Of a stretch of DNA of 12,550 nt, positions 1-7,923 are shown piece after piece. Position numbers and translations under genes: made by a program. The stretch comes from Acidobacteriota bacterium. Lineage in GTDB: Bacteria; Actinomycetota; Acidimicrobiia; Acidimicrobiales; SHLQ01. Location of the stretch: positions 1-12,550 of the forward strand of contig JADFOM010000043.1 in assembly GCA_022562835.1 (NCBI GenBank), in the 5' to 3' direction. Within the stretch, counting starts at the first letter, position 1. Every line of letters begins with the position of its first letter. Under the pieces are notes generated by a model. The model was not told the DNA's origin and ran no database searches. It saw only the letters and a list, made by a program, of their open reading frames with translations.

Positions 1-1
1 T

Positions 2-2971
2 GAGACACCGCCCAACGGCGTCGATCAGCAGCGGGTCATACTCATTCCCGACGAGGAGAACTATCAGCCCGGCGAGACAGCGCAAATACTCGTGCAGGCA
101 CCATTCGCCGATGCCGAGGGCCTGTTGACCATCTCTCGTCACGAGATACTGGAGACTCGCCGATTCCACGTCGAGGGAACGAGCACCGTGCTCGACATCT
201 CGATCGAGGACCTCCACATACCGAATCTCACAGTCCAGGTCGACCTCGTCGGAACGACCGAACGCACCGCGGTCGACGGAACACCGATCGAGGGCGCGCC
301 GGACCAGCCAGCCTTCGCGACCGGAAACATCGACCTCATCATCCCGCCGATTTCGCGCACGTTGAACGTCGAGGCGCAGCCGGCGGACGACACCGTGGCA
401 CCCGGCGGCAGAACCTCGGTAGAGGTGTCGGTGACCGACCGGTCCGGAAAGCCTGTCGGTGGAGCCGAGCTGGCGGTCATCGTTGTCGACGAGGCCGTTC
501 TGGCATTGAGTGGTTACGAGCTGGGTGACCCCAACGACGTGTTCTACAAGCCGATCTATTCGAATGTCGACGCCCGCTACGGCCGCGACCTCATCGAACT
601 GCTTCGACCCGATCTAATCGAGGGCACCAACGTTCCGACCACAGGCGCCGCCACCGTCGAGGAAGAGGGAGGAGGCTATCTGGGCGACGCCGGCGACGAC
701 TCCGCATCAGCGCCCGCGGACAGCATCGCCCAGTCGACCCGCGACGCAGACTCGCTGGCCCAGACTGGATCCGACGATGGAACGATCGAGGAACGTGTCG
801 ACTTCGACGCCCTCGCGGTCTTCGACCCTGACGTTGTCACCGGACCAGACGGGACCGCAACGGTGACGGTGCCCTTGCCGGACAGCCTGACGCGTTACCG
901 GGTCATGGTCGTCGCGACCGATAGCGCCAAGCGATTCGGGAGCGCAGAGTCGAACATCACCACTCAGCTGGCACTGATAGCCAGACCTTCTGCCCCTAGA
1001 TTCCTCAACTTCGGCGACACGTTCGAACTGCCGGTGGTCGTCCAGAACCTCAGCGACGAAGACATGACCGTCGACGTCGCACTCGAAGCCACCAATCTCT
1101 CGCTACCCGGCGTCACCGGCAAACGTGTGACCGTGCCGGCCAACGACCGCGTCGAGGTGCGCTTCGAAGCCGAGGCCGACCAGGTCGGCACCGCCCAGTT
1201 CCGAGTGGTCGCCGTCTCGGGCGAACATACCGACGCGATCACGACCGAGCTGCCGGTCTACACGCCGGCCACGACCGAGTCGTTCGCGACATACGGGGTC
1301 GTCGACGACGGCGCAGTCGTGCAGCCGATCGTCAGTCCAGAGGGCGTGTTCCCTCAGTTCGGTGGCCTGGAGATCGACACATCTTCCACCGCGTTGCAGT
1401 CGCTGACCGATGCCGTGTTGTACCTACACGAGTACGAATACGAGAGCGTCGACGCCTACGCATCACGGATCCTCGCCATTGCCGCACTGCGCGACGTGCT
1501 CGAAGCCTTCTCGACCGAAGCTCTGCCGTCGGCCGCGGAGATCGATGCCGCGGTCGCCAAAGACCTCGCTTCGCTGGCAACGTTCCAAAACGATGATGGA
1601 GGCTTCGCGGGCTGGGAGCGCGGCAGACCGTCGGAGCCGTACCGCAGCATTCAAGCGACCCACGCCCTCGTGGCAGCACGCGACGCCGGGTACACGGTCG
1701 ATGAATCAACTCTGCAGATAGCGCTCAACTACCTGGGGGACATCGAGCAGTACTACCCGGCGGAGATGTCCAGGCTCACTCAGAACACGTTGAGTGCCTA
1801 TGCCCTTCACGTACGCGACCTGGCAGGCGACAAGGACGGTGCGAAGGCGACCAAGCTCTACACCGGTGCCGGTGACAAGATCGGCCTGGATGGCCTCGCC
1901 TGGCTCTGGCCCATCATCGACGATGGGGCTACGAGCGCCGAGATCGGTCGACGCATCGCAAATGCCGCAGTCGAAACGGCGGGTGCAGCGACCTTCTCGA
2001 CCGACTACGGCGACGAAGCGTATGTGTTGTTGTACTCCGATCGACGCACCGATGGAATAGTCCTGGACGCGCTGATCGAGAAGGACCCGACCAGCGATCT
2101 CATCCCCAAGGTCGTCGCCGGTCTCCTCGCCAATCAGGTCGAGGGGCGCTGGGACAACGTGCAGGAGAATGCCTTCATCCTGTTGGCGTTGAACAGCTAC
2201 TTCGACACCTTTGAGGCAACCGACCCGGACTTCGTCGCTCGCGTGTGGCTCGGCGACACCTACGCCGCCGAGCACGAATACCACGGCCGCAGCACCGATC
2301 GTTCTCAGACGCTCATCCCCATGGCCTCACTGCTCGATGCAGGCGATAGCGACGTGATCGTTGCCAAAGACGGCACTGGACGGCTCTACTACCGGCTGGG
2401 CTTGCGCTACGCGCCCAACGACCTCGATCTCGATCCTCTCGACCGTGGCTTCGAGGTGTCTCGACGTTACGAGGCGATCGACGATCCCGCCGACGTCAGC
2501 CAGGACTCCAATGGTGTCTGGCACATCGCGGTGGGGGCACGTGTTCGCGTTTCGTTGAGTGTTGTTGCCGACAGCCGCCGCACGAACATGGCGCTGATAG
2601 ATCCACTTCCCGCCGGTCTCGAGGCACTCAATCCCGAGTTGGCCGTTAGCCAGCCCCTGCCGTTTGAACCGCGTGAACCCGGCGAGATCGAAGGACCGGG
2701 CTTCTATGAGGGTGATGTCCCAGCGGAGAGCTTCGCGGAACCTGGTTATGGCATCGGCTACTGGCAGGGCGTTTGGTACGACTATGACAACCTCCGCGAT
2801 GACCGCGCAGAGGCTATGGCGTCGTTGATGCCCGCTGGCACCTACGGGTACGACTACATCGCACGGGCAACAACTCCTGGTCGATTCGTCGTGCCGCCAA
2901 CACGCGCCGAGGAAATCTACGCTCCCGAAACGTTCGGCCGAGCCGGCTCGGACATCGTCGTCGTCAGCTAA
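2..2971 (+). CDS. Bacterial alpha-2-macroglobulin family protein, C-terminal part (5' end outside window)
   Basis: The frame is open from base 2 with no start, so this is the last ~989 residues of a longer protein. Numbering from base 2: macroglobulin beta domains (PxGETAQIL near residue 20), an acidic Gly/Asp/Ser-rich linker (219-265) where a bait region would lie, the conserved A2M block (FDPDVVTGPDGTATVTVPLP, about 275-294), an alpha/alpha-toroid thioester-type domain (about 455-720, with FQNDDGGFAGW), and the family C-terminus (LRDDRAEAM, ARATTPGRFVVPP, YAPETFGR). Bacterial homologues are large periplasmic or surface protease traps. The usual YxYxCxEQxxSR motif reads YEYESVDAYASR here: Cys is Ser482 and Gln is Ala485, so no internal thioester can form. 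It would then trap proteases non-covalently or act structurally, as proposed for YfaS-type homologues. No PBP1C gene follows. The signal peptide and N-terminal domains lie upstream, unseen. Confidence 0.93.
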   Translation, partial: ETPPNGVDQQRVILIPDEENYQPGETAQILVQAPFADAEGLLTISRHEILETRRFHVEGTSTVLDISIEDLHIPNLTVQVDLVGTTERTAVDGTPIEGAPDQPAFATGNIDLIIPPISRTLNVEAQPADDTVAPGGRTSVEVSVTDRSGKPVGGAELAVIVVDEAVLALSGYELGDPNDVFYKPIYSNVDARYGRDLIELLRPDLIEGTNVPTTGAATVEEEGGGYLGDAGDDSASAPADSIAQSTRDADSLAQTGSDDGTIEERVDFDALAVFDPDVVTGPDGTATVTVPLPDSLTRYRVMVVATDSAKRFGSAESNITTQLALIARPSAPRFLNFGDTFELPVVVQNLSDEDMTVDVALEATNLSLPGVTGKRVTVPANDRVEVRFEAEADQVGTAQFRVVAVSGEHTDAITTELPVYTPATTESFATYGVVDDGAVVQPIVSPEGVFPQFGGLEIDTSSTALQSLTDAVLYLHEYEYESVDAYASRILAIAALRDVLEAFSTEALPSAAEIDAAVAKDLASLATFQNDDGGFAGWERGRPSEPYRSIQATHALVAARDAGYTVDESTLQIALNYLGDIEQYYPAEMSRLTQNTLSAYALHVRDLAGDKDGAKATKLYTGAGDKIGLDGLAWLWPIIDDGATSAEIGRRIANAAVETAGAATFSTDYGDEAYVLLYSDRRTDGIVLDALIEKDPTSDLIPKVVAGLLANQVEGRWDNVQENAFILLALNSYFDTFEATDPDFVARVWLGDTYAAEHEYHGRSTDRSQTLIPMASLLDAGDSDVIVAKDGTGRLYYRLGLRYAPNDLDLDPLDRGFEVSRRYEAIDDPADVSQDSNGVWHIAVGARVRVSLSVVADSRRTNMALIDPLPAGLEALNPELAVSQPLPFEPREPGEIEGPGFYEGDVPAESFAEPGYGIGYWQGVWYDYDNLRDDRAEAMASLMPAGTYGYDYIARATTPGRFVVPPTRAEEIYAPETFGRAGSDIVVVS

Positions 2972-2975
2972 CGCA

Positions 2976-2993
2976 CTGCGGCCGCCGCCGCGG
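2976..2993 (+). terminator. Possible short GC hairpin after the macroglobulin gene
   Basis: CTGCGGC (2976-2982) can pair with GCCGCGG (2987-2993), with one G-U pair and a CGCC loop. It begins 5 nt after the macroglobulin stop codon. There is no T-run after it, so it is at best a U-less terminator or attenuator, and short GC palindromes arise by chance in such DNA. Confidence 0.3.
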
Positions 2994-3016
2994 ACGTCGC
3001 ACTAGTGTCGCGACGT
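2994..3016 (+). promoter_or_regulatory. Possible hairpin covering the ribokinase start codon
   Basis: ACGTCGC (2994-3000) and GCGACGT (3010-3016) are perfect 7-nt inverted repeats around a 9-nt loop. The right arm contains the first two bases of the GTG start. If it folds in mRNA it would hide the start, which already lacks a Shine-Dalgarno sequence. Chance occurrence is possible. Confidence 0.25.
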
Positions 3017-3869
3017 GAGCGAAGCGGCAAACGGCGTCGCCGTAATTGGAAGTCTCAACATCGATCGGACATTTTCGGTACCGGCGATACCCGCACCGGG
3101 TGAGACCGTGCTGTCGACAACCGCGATTGACGGGCTCGGCGGCAAAGGAGCCAACCAGGCCATCGCCGCCGCGCGCGCTGGCGCGGCAACCTCGTTCATC
3201 GGCCGTGTGGGTAGCGACGGGGCCCCGTGGTTGGAAATGTTGAGCAATGACGGGATCAACACATCTTGGGTCACCCAAGCCGACAGCGAAGTGACCGGCT
3301 CCGCCGTGATCGCCGTCGACCCGCACGGCGAAAACAGCATCATCGTCGACCTGGCATCGAATGCTCGGCTCGTTCCCACACAGGTCGCTGAGGCGATCGG
3401 TTTCCTACGTCCGACCGTTGTGCTCTTCTCGCTCGAGGTGCCCTTGCGCTCGATCGCTGCGGGTTTGGGCGCGGCCACGCCGATCAAGATCGTCAACGCC
3501 GCGCCGTTCGACGAGGGCATCGTTGAGTATCTCGACGAAATCGATGTGTTGGTCGTGAACGAGACCGAACATGCAATGTTGCACGATGGTGGGGCGAAAA
3601 TCGACGCGCTCGACACGCTCATCGTCACCCGCGGCGCCGACGGGCTCGATGTGATCTCGGCCGGGGGGAAACCCCATCACGTTGCGGCACCCCGCGTCGA
3701 TCCGATCGACACGACCGGTGCCGGTGACACGTTCTGTGGATATGTTGCTGCGCGCTTGAGCCTCGGCGACGACCTGCTCGCCAGCTGCGCTCTCGCCGCG
3801 TCCGCAGCCGCATTGGCGACGACACGGCCCGGCGCCTCCGCTTCGATCCCCAGTGCGGCGGACCTCTGA
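3015..3869 (+). CDS. rbsK: Ribokinase-like PfkB-family carbohydrate kinase
   Basis: A 284-residue cytosolic sugar kinase that would phosphorylate ribose or a similar sugar with ATP. The N-terminal GSLNID substrate-binding start, the GGKGANQ motif (42-48, PfkB signature 1), the HGENSIIV segment typical of ribokinases, and the C-terminal DTTGAGDTFCG (PfkB signature 2, catalytic Asp238) are all intact. The end, TRPGASASIP, is also ribokinase-like. The usual GAN after the GEN segment reads ASN here, so another pentose or a nucleoside is possible. Start: GTG at 3015 is the first start after an in-frame TAG at 3003 and lacks a clear Shine-Dalgarno sequence. It lies 43 bp after the macroglobulin gene on the same strand. 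No ribose transporter or nucleosidase gene is adjacent, so the substrate is not shown by context. Confidence 0.85.
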   Translation: MSEAANGVAVIGSLNIDRTFSVPAIPAPGETVLSTTAIDGLGGKGANQAIAAARAGAATSFIGRVGSDGAPWLEMLSNDGINTSWVTQADSEVTGSAVIAVDPHGENSIIVDLASNARLVPTQVAEAIGFLRPTVVLFSLEVPLRSIAAGLGAATPIKIVNAAPFDEGIVEYLDEIDVLVVNETEHAMLHDGGAKIDALDTLIVTRGADGLDVISAGGKPHHVAAPRVDPIDTTGAGDTFCGYVAARLSLGDDLLASCALAASAAALATTRPGASASIPSAADL

Positions 3870-3919
3870 TAGATCTCTGGATATTCCTGCAATAGGGGCC
3901 GTCGCTGGCTGCCCTTGCA

Positions 3920-3968
3920 GAAAACTCCAGAAAATCAGGAGATAACCGGGGCGAAACACTGCCGAAAC
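3920..3968 (+). promoter_or_regulatory. GlnR-like operator array upstream of the ammonium transporter
   Basis: The core is ATAAC (3942-3946), six bases, GAAAC (3953-3957), six bases, GAAAC (3964-3968). This keeps the 5-n6-5 spacing of the actinobacterial GlnR box (GTnAC-n6-GAAAC repeated) and the AC-n9-AC form. Two weaker GAAAA elements precede it at 3920 and 3930, giving five G(A/T)AA blocks on one helix face at 10-12 bp steps. It lies about 130 bp upstream of the amt start. GlnR activates amt genes in Streptomyces and mycobacteria under nitrogen limitation; its action here is inference. The rest of the 3870-4083 leader shows no other recognisable element, and I cannot place a convincing -10/-35 pair. 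Confidence 0.5.
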
Positions 3969-4083
3969 CAGGCGCCCGTACGTTCACCGCATAGATGTGC
4001 TGGTCGTGTCATGGCCCGATGGTCGCACCTCCATGGCTTGCCGTTCGTTCAACAAATCCACGGGCGATCACAGTCCGTTGTCC

Positions 4084-4090
4084 AAAGGAG
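4084..4090 (+). promoter_or_regulatory. Ribosome binding site of amt
   Basis: AAAGGAG at 4084-4090 decides the start. It is 3 nt from ATG 4094 and 6 nt from the adjacent in-frame ATG 4097, so 4097 is preferred. It also rules out an in-frame start at 3995, whose extra N-terminus has no membrane or signal character. Confidence 0.75.
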
Positions 4091-4096
4091 AACATG

Positions 4097-5494
4097 ATGA
4101 GAAAGAAGCTGTTGACAGGAGCGTTGTTCGCAACACTCACGAGTGTGGTCTTCGCTGCCCCTGCGTTCGCGCAGGGTGACGAAGAGCCCCTCGCTGCTGA
4201 TGCCGTACAGGCGGTGCTGGACAACATCTGGGTTCTCATCGCCGGGATCCTGGTGTTCTTGATGCAGGCCGGGTTCGGTCTCGTCGAAGCCGGGCTGACC
4301 CGAGCGAAGAACGTGGCAAACATCATGGCGAAGAACCTGATGGATGCCTCGATCGGCATCATCGCGTTCTTCGCGGTGGGTTATGCGTTCGCCTTCGGTT
4401 CAGCCGATAAATGGATCGGCACCGACTTGTTCTTCTTGGGTGGCAGCAGCGACCTGTTCGAGATAGGAGGAAGCGGGTACGGCACTCTTACCATCGCGAC
4501 GTTCTTCTTCTTCCAGGCCGTCTTTGCAGCAACTGCGGTGACGATCGCCTCGGGTGCCATGGCCGAGCGGACCAAGTTCGTGAGTTATCTCGTCTTCAGT
4601 GTCGTGATGTGTGCAGTCATCTACCCGGTCGTCGTGCACTGGACTTGGGGTGGAGGGTTCATTGCACAGCTCAGCGTGGGCGATGCTGTGTTCAGCGACT
4701 TCGCAGGGTCCTCGATAGTTCATCTCACCGGGGCGGTCGCCGCTCTGATGGGTGCGATCATCTTGGGTCCAAGACTCGGCAAGTACGACGAGGACGGAAA
4801 ACCAAGGGCGATCCTCGGGCACTCCACACCTTTCGTGATCGTCGGCGTGCTGATCCTGGCGTTCGGTTGGTTCGGGTTCAATCCGGGTTCGGAACTGGCC
4901 GCCGACACCACGGTCGGCTATGTGGCCCTGAACACGATGCTGGCGCTTGCGGGCGGCACGTTTGCGGCGTTGCTGACGATCTGGTCAATCGCCGGAAGGC
5001 CTGATGTGGGTATGGCAGGCAACGGCACCTTGGCTGGACTTGTCGCCATCACCGCGGGCTGCGGCACGGTCGAACCGTGGGCGGCTCTCGTCATCGGCAT
5101 GATCGGCGGAATCATCGTGGTGTTCGGGGTGCTCGGATTCGAACGCGTCCGCGTAGACGATCCGGTCGGCGCTGTTTCTGTACACGGCATATGCGGAATC
5201 TGGGGCACACTGGCCGTCGGCCTTTTCGCTCGCTACGACGATGCTTTCCTCGGTCGTGAGAGCGCAGGTCTGTTCTACGGCGGCGGACTCGATCAGCTGG
5301 CCATGCAGGCGCTCATGATCGTAATCATCATCGCCTGGGTCGGCATCACAACCGGGCTGCTGTTCTTGGCACTTAAGAATACGATTGGACTGCGCGTAAC
5401 CGAAAGAGAAGAGATCGAGGGTCTCGACGTACTCGAGCACGGAGCGCCGGGCTACGCCCACGACACGCTCTCACGCGCGGACATCAACGTCTGA
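4097..5494 (+). CDS. amt: Ammonium transporter (Amt/MEP/Rh family)
   Basis: A 465-residue inner-membrane channel for ammonium uptake. A cleavable signal peptide (basic MRKK, hydrophobic core, APAFA ending at residue 25) precedes about eleven hydrophobic helices, as in AmtB. Family landmarks are FGLVEAGLTRAKN in the first helix, AMAERTKF, the Amt signature DFAGSSIVHLTG with conserved Asp201 and the first pore His209, GWFGFNPGSEL, and VGAVSVHGICGIWGT with the second pore His363. The twin-His pore is therefore intact. The C-terminal tail has the usual short cytosolic form with no fused domain. No glnK/P-II or glnD gene follows, unlike many amt operons. The upstream GlnR-like array suggests induction by nitrogen limitation. 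It ends 4 bp from the stop of the convergent alpha-glucosidase gene. ATG 4094 is an equally in-frame alternative start. Confidence 0.95.
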   Translation: MRKKLLTGALFATLTSVVFAAPAFAQGDEEPLAADAVQAVLDNIWVLIAGILVFLMQAGFGLVEAGLTRAKNVANIMAKNLMDASIGIIAFFAVGYAFAFGSADKWIGTDLFFLGGSSDLFEIGGSGYGTLTIATFFFFQAVFAATAVTIASGAMAERTKFVSYLVFSVVMCAVIYPVVVHWTWGGGFIAQLSVGDAVFSDFAGSSIVHLTGAVAALMGAIILGPRLGKYDEDGKPRAILGHSTPFVIVGVLILAFGWFGFNPGSELAADTTVGYVALNTMLALAGGTFAALLTIWSIAGRPDVGMAGNGTLAGLVAITAGCGTVEPWAALVIGMIGGIIVVFGVLGFERVRVDDPVGAVSVHGICGIWGTLAVGLFARYDDAFLGRESAGLFYGGGLDQLAMQALMIVIIIAWVGITTGLLFLALKNTIGLRVTEREEIEGLDVLEHGAPGYAHDTLSRADINV

Positions 5495-5498
5495 TCGG

Positions 5499-7067
5499 TC
5501 AGCGTCTTGGAACGAGGATCATGCCGGAGTTGGCCGGGATACCGCCATCAAAGGCATGGTCCTCGTTTCCGTTTTGGTGCGATGCCACAGACGACATCCG
5601 AATCATCGTCGGCTCAGCGAGATCGATTTCCACGTCTTCGTTGGTCATGTTGATAACGATGATGCGTTCATCGTCCTCATAACTTCGACGCCAAGCAAGG
5701 ATGCCGTCGCAAAGCCCCTCCAATAACTCCTGGGACCCCCTCTGCAACGCAGAGCTGCCCCGCCGCTCGGCGAGAACGTCCTTGTAAAGCCAGGCGATCG
5801 AAGCGGGGTCGACGCGTTGGGTCTGGGCGTTGCGCAACGCTGCTTCGGGCGGAAACGGCAACCAGTTTTTCGCGGCTGGCCAACCGTGGCCATGTCCCGG
5901 TTCCCACGGGATAGGAGCGCGGCATCCGTCTCGGCTACCAGAAGGATCCTGGATCTGATCGGGAGCTACCTCTGCGTCGACCAGACCCAACTCCTCTCCG
6001 GCGTACATGAACGGCGTGCCCCGTAGGCACAGCAGCAACAGCACAGCGGCACGAGCGATGGCAGCATCGCCACCGAAACGTTGACGGTGGCGCGGCAGAT
6101 CATGATTCGAAAGCACCCATGTGGGCCAACCCCCGACGGGGTCGAATGCGTCTTGCGCCCCTTTGACGACACGACGCCATGCATCTGCATCCCAACCGGT
6201 CCACACCGACATGAAGTTGAACGACATGTGCAGTTCGTCGTCGTTGCCGTAGTACGTTGCGACTACGTCGGGCTCGAGGAGGTAGACCTCGCCGACCGAG
6301 CAACGATCACCGTCGTAAGCATCGAGCACTCGTCGGATCTCGCGAAGGTGTTGATGGGTCGAAGGTTCGTCGTACTCGAGAAGAGGCGAGCCCGGCCCCG
6401 ATAACAAGTCGGGCAGGGTTGGGTCCTTACCAATCATGTGCACAACATCCATCCGGAACCCATCGACGCCGCGGTCGAGCCAGAATCGAAGTGTGTCCGC
6501 CATCGCGGCACGGACGTCGGGGTTGTTCCAGTTGAGGTCCGGTTGGTCGGGGGTGAACAGGTGCAGGTACCACTCGCCGGACGCTTCATCGAAGGTCCAG
6601 GCCGGTCCAGCAGGAAACACCGCCTGCCAGTTATTTGGTGGCTTGTCGGAGGTTCCTTCACGCCAGTAGTACCAATCTCGCCTGGGATTGTCGTTCGATG
6701 AGCGTGACTCCATGAACCACCGGTGCTGGTCGCTCGTGTGATTCGGCACCCAATCGAGTATCACCCGCATACCGCGATCGTGTACATCCGCCAACAACGT
6801 GTCCATCGCCGCGAGATCGCCGAATAGTGGATCGATATCGCAGTAGTCGGCGACGTCGTATCCATGGTCGGCCATCGGCGAAGTGAATACCGGAGACATC
6901 CATAGGGCGTCTACGCCGAGCCATTCCAGATGGTCGAGGCGGCTTCGTATCCCCTCGATATCACCTATTCCGTTGCCGCTCGTGTCACAGAAGCTGCGGG
7001 GATAGATCTGATACACGACCGCCGTCTGCCACCACGGTGGTGTCGGAGAAACCACATTTGGTGCCAT
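5499..7067 (-). CDS. GH13 alpha-glucosidase / alpha-amylase family glycosidase
   Basis: A 522-residue (beta/alpha)8-barrel glycosidase acting on alpha-1,4 or alpha-1,6 gluco-oligosaccharides or sucrose-like substrates. It opens WWQTAVVYQIYPRSF and has the calcium-site-like DTSGNGIGD (28-36), region I DWVPNH (105-110), region II GFRMDVVH with nucleophile Asp207, region III VGEVY with acid/base Glu260, and region IV SNHDLPRH with Asp323. FMYAGEELG (353-361) and a C-terminal beta domain follow. The pattern fits oligo-1,6-glucosidase/alpha-glucosidase-type GH13 enzymes. There is no signal peptide from this start, so it is probably cytosolic. The frame stays open to 7226, but that extension lacks family similarity and overlaps the divergent gene; ATG at 7067 lies just before the conserved fold, although its Shine-Dalgarno sequence is weak. 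No sugar transporter or LacI-type regulator is adjacent. Confidence 0.93.
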   Translation of the reverse strand: MAPNVVSPTPPWWQTAVVYQIYPRSFCDTSGNGIGDIEGIRSRLDHLEWLGVDALWMSPVFTSPMADHGYDVADYCDIDPLFGDLAAMDTLLADVHDRGMRVILDWVPNHTSDQHRWFMESRSSNDNPRRDWYYWREGTSDKPPNNWQAVFPAGPAWTFDEASGEWYLHLFTPDQPDLNWNNPDVRAAMADTLRFWLDRGVDGFRMDVVHMIGKDPTLPDLLSGPGSPLLEYDEPSTHQHLREIRRVLDAYDGDRCSVGEVYLLEPDVVATYYGNDDELHMSFNFMSVWTGWDADAWRRVVKGAQDAFDPVGGWPTWVLSNHDLPRHRQRFGGDAAIARAAVLLLLCLRGTPFMYAGEELGLVDAEVAPDQIQDPSGSRDGCRAPIPWEPGHGHGWPAAKNWLPFPPEAALRNAQTQRVDPASIAWLYKDVLAERRGSSALQRGSQELLEGLCDGILAWRRSYEDDERIIVINMTNEDVEIDLAEPTMIRMSSVASHQNGNEDHAFDGGIPANSGMILVPRR

Positions 7068-7132
7068 GGCACAGTTTGCCGCGAATGCCACGGCGGCCGA
7101 CAATTGGATCGTGGACGGGATCGGACGTGTCG

Positions 7133-7888
7133 ATGTTTGAAGGTTTGACCGACGAGGAACAGGTGAGTTGGGACAGCAACGGTTATTTCGTGATGCGCGG
7201 GTTTGTCGACCCTGAGGAGGTCTCACCGCTGATACAACGCGTCATCGAGATTGCCCGCGCCGCCGACGACGGTGTTGATGTCTCACCCGCACTGATCATG
7301 CCTGAAGACCTCCTCTCGGGTGCACAGACGCCGGAGGGCAGACTTTCGAAAATCTTCCGTATTCACCGTCAGGAACCTCTGATTCGACGCTTCTGCGAGG
7401 ACCCACTTTTGCTGTCCAAGGTGTGTGGGCTGCTCGGTCCCGACGTCGACTGTTTTCTGAGTCAGTTCATCTTCAAACACCCCGGTGCGTTGGGTCAGCC
7501 CTGGCACCAGGACGAGTGGTATTTCCGGATGACGCCAGCGCCGCAGGTAGGAGCCTGGCTGGCGGTGACCGAAGCGACGCCGGACAACGGCCCGCTGTGG
7601 GTGATGCCAGGCTCGCATCGCGAGGAGATCCACGAGAACGTGACGAGCGATCCCCGCGAGGGAGCCAACTTCGCCTACGTCGAGATCCAGGATGCCGATA
7701 CGAGCAACGAGGAAATGTTGCTCATGGCACCTGGTGACCTGCTGCTGTTCCACAGCCACCTTCGTCACCGATCGACCGACAACCGCTCCGCGAGCTCGCG
7801 CGCCGCGATGGTGTATCACTTCGCCAGGGAGGGAACCACCGGTATCGACGCTGGCAATCAGGACTGGCTCGCGGTCGCGCGTCGGTGA
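7133..7888 (+). CDS. Phytanoyl-CoA dioxygenase (PhyH) family Fe(II)/2-oxoglutarate oxygenase
   Basis: A 251-residue non-haem iron oxygenase. The double-stranded beta-helix iron site is visible: WHQDEW supplies His125 and Asp127, and HRSTDNRS supplies distal His212, with Arg223 the likely 2-oxoglutarate ligand. AVTEATPDNGPLWVMPGSH is the typical PhyH core, and MAPGDLLLFHSHLRH leads to the distal His. Substrates in this family range widely (fatty acyl-CoA, ectoine, phosphonates, secondary metabolites), so the substrate is not assigned. Start: ATG 7133 fits the normal family N-terminus (LTDEEQVSWDSNGYFVMRGF). GTG 7127 is an alternative with a purine-rich stretch (GGACGGGA) 7 nt upstream. The frame is open to 7037, but that overlaps the divergent glucosidase. 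It ends 35 bp from the convergent clpB stop. Confidence 0.92.
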   Translation: MFEGLTDEEQVSWDSNGYFVMRGFVDPEEVSPLIQRVIEIARAADDGVDVSPALIMPEDLLSGAQTPEGRLSKIFRIHRQEPLIRRFCEDPLLLSKVCGLLGPDVDCFLSQFIFKHPGALGQPWHQDEWYFRMTPAPQVGAWLAVTEATPDNGPLWVMPGSHREEIHENVTSDPREGANFAYVEIQDADTSNEEMLLMAPGDLLLFHSHLRHRSTDNRSASSRAAMVYHFAREGTTGIDAGNQDWLAVARR

Positions 7889-7923
7889 CCTCGAACCGAG
7901 CCAGCCTGTGTGGAAATTCCCTC

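Noticed and set aside
3995..4096. In-frame N-terminal extension of the ammonium transporter from ATG 3995
   Set aside because: It has no Shine-Dalgarno sequence, its residues are not membrane- or signal-like, and it would place a normal signal peptide internally; AAAGGAG clearly serves ATG 4094/4097.
7068..7226. Upstream extension of the alpha-glucosidase frame
   Set aside because: The added residues are low in family similarity and the extension overlaps the divergent PhyH gene; the GH13 fold begins just after ATG 7067.
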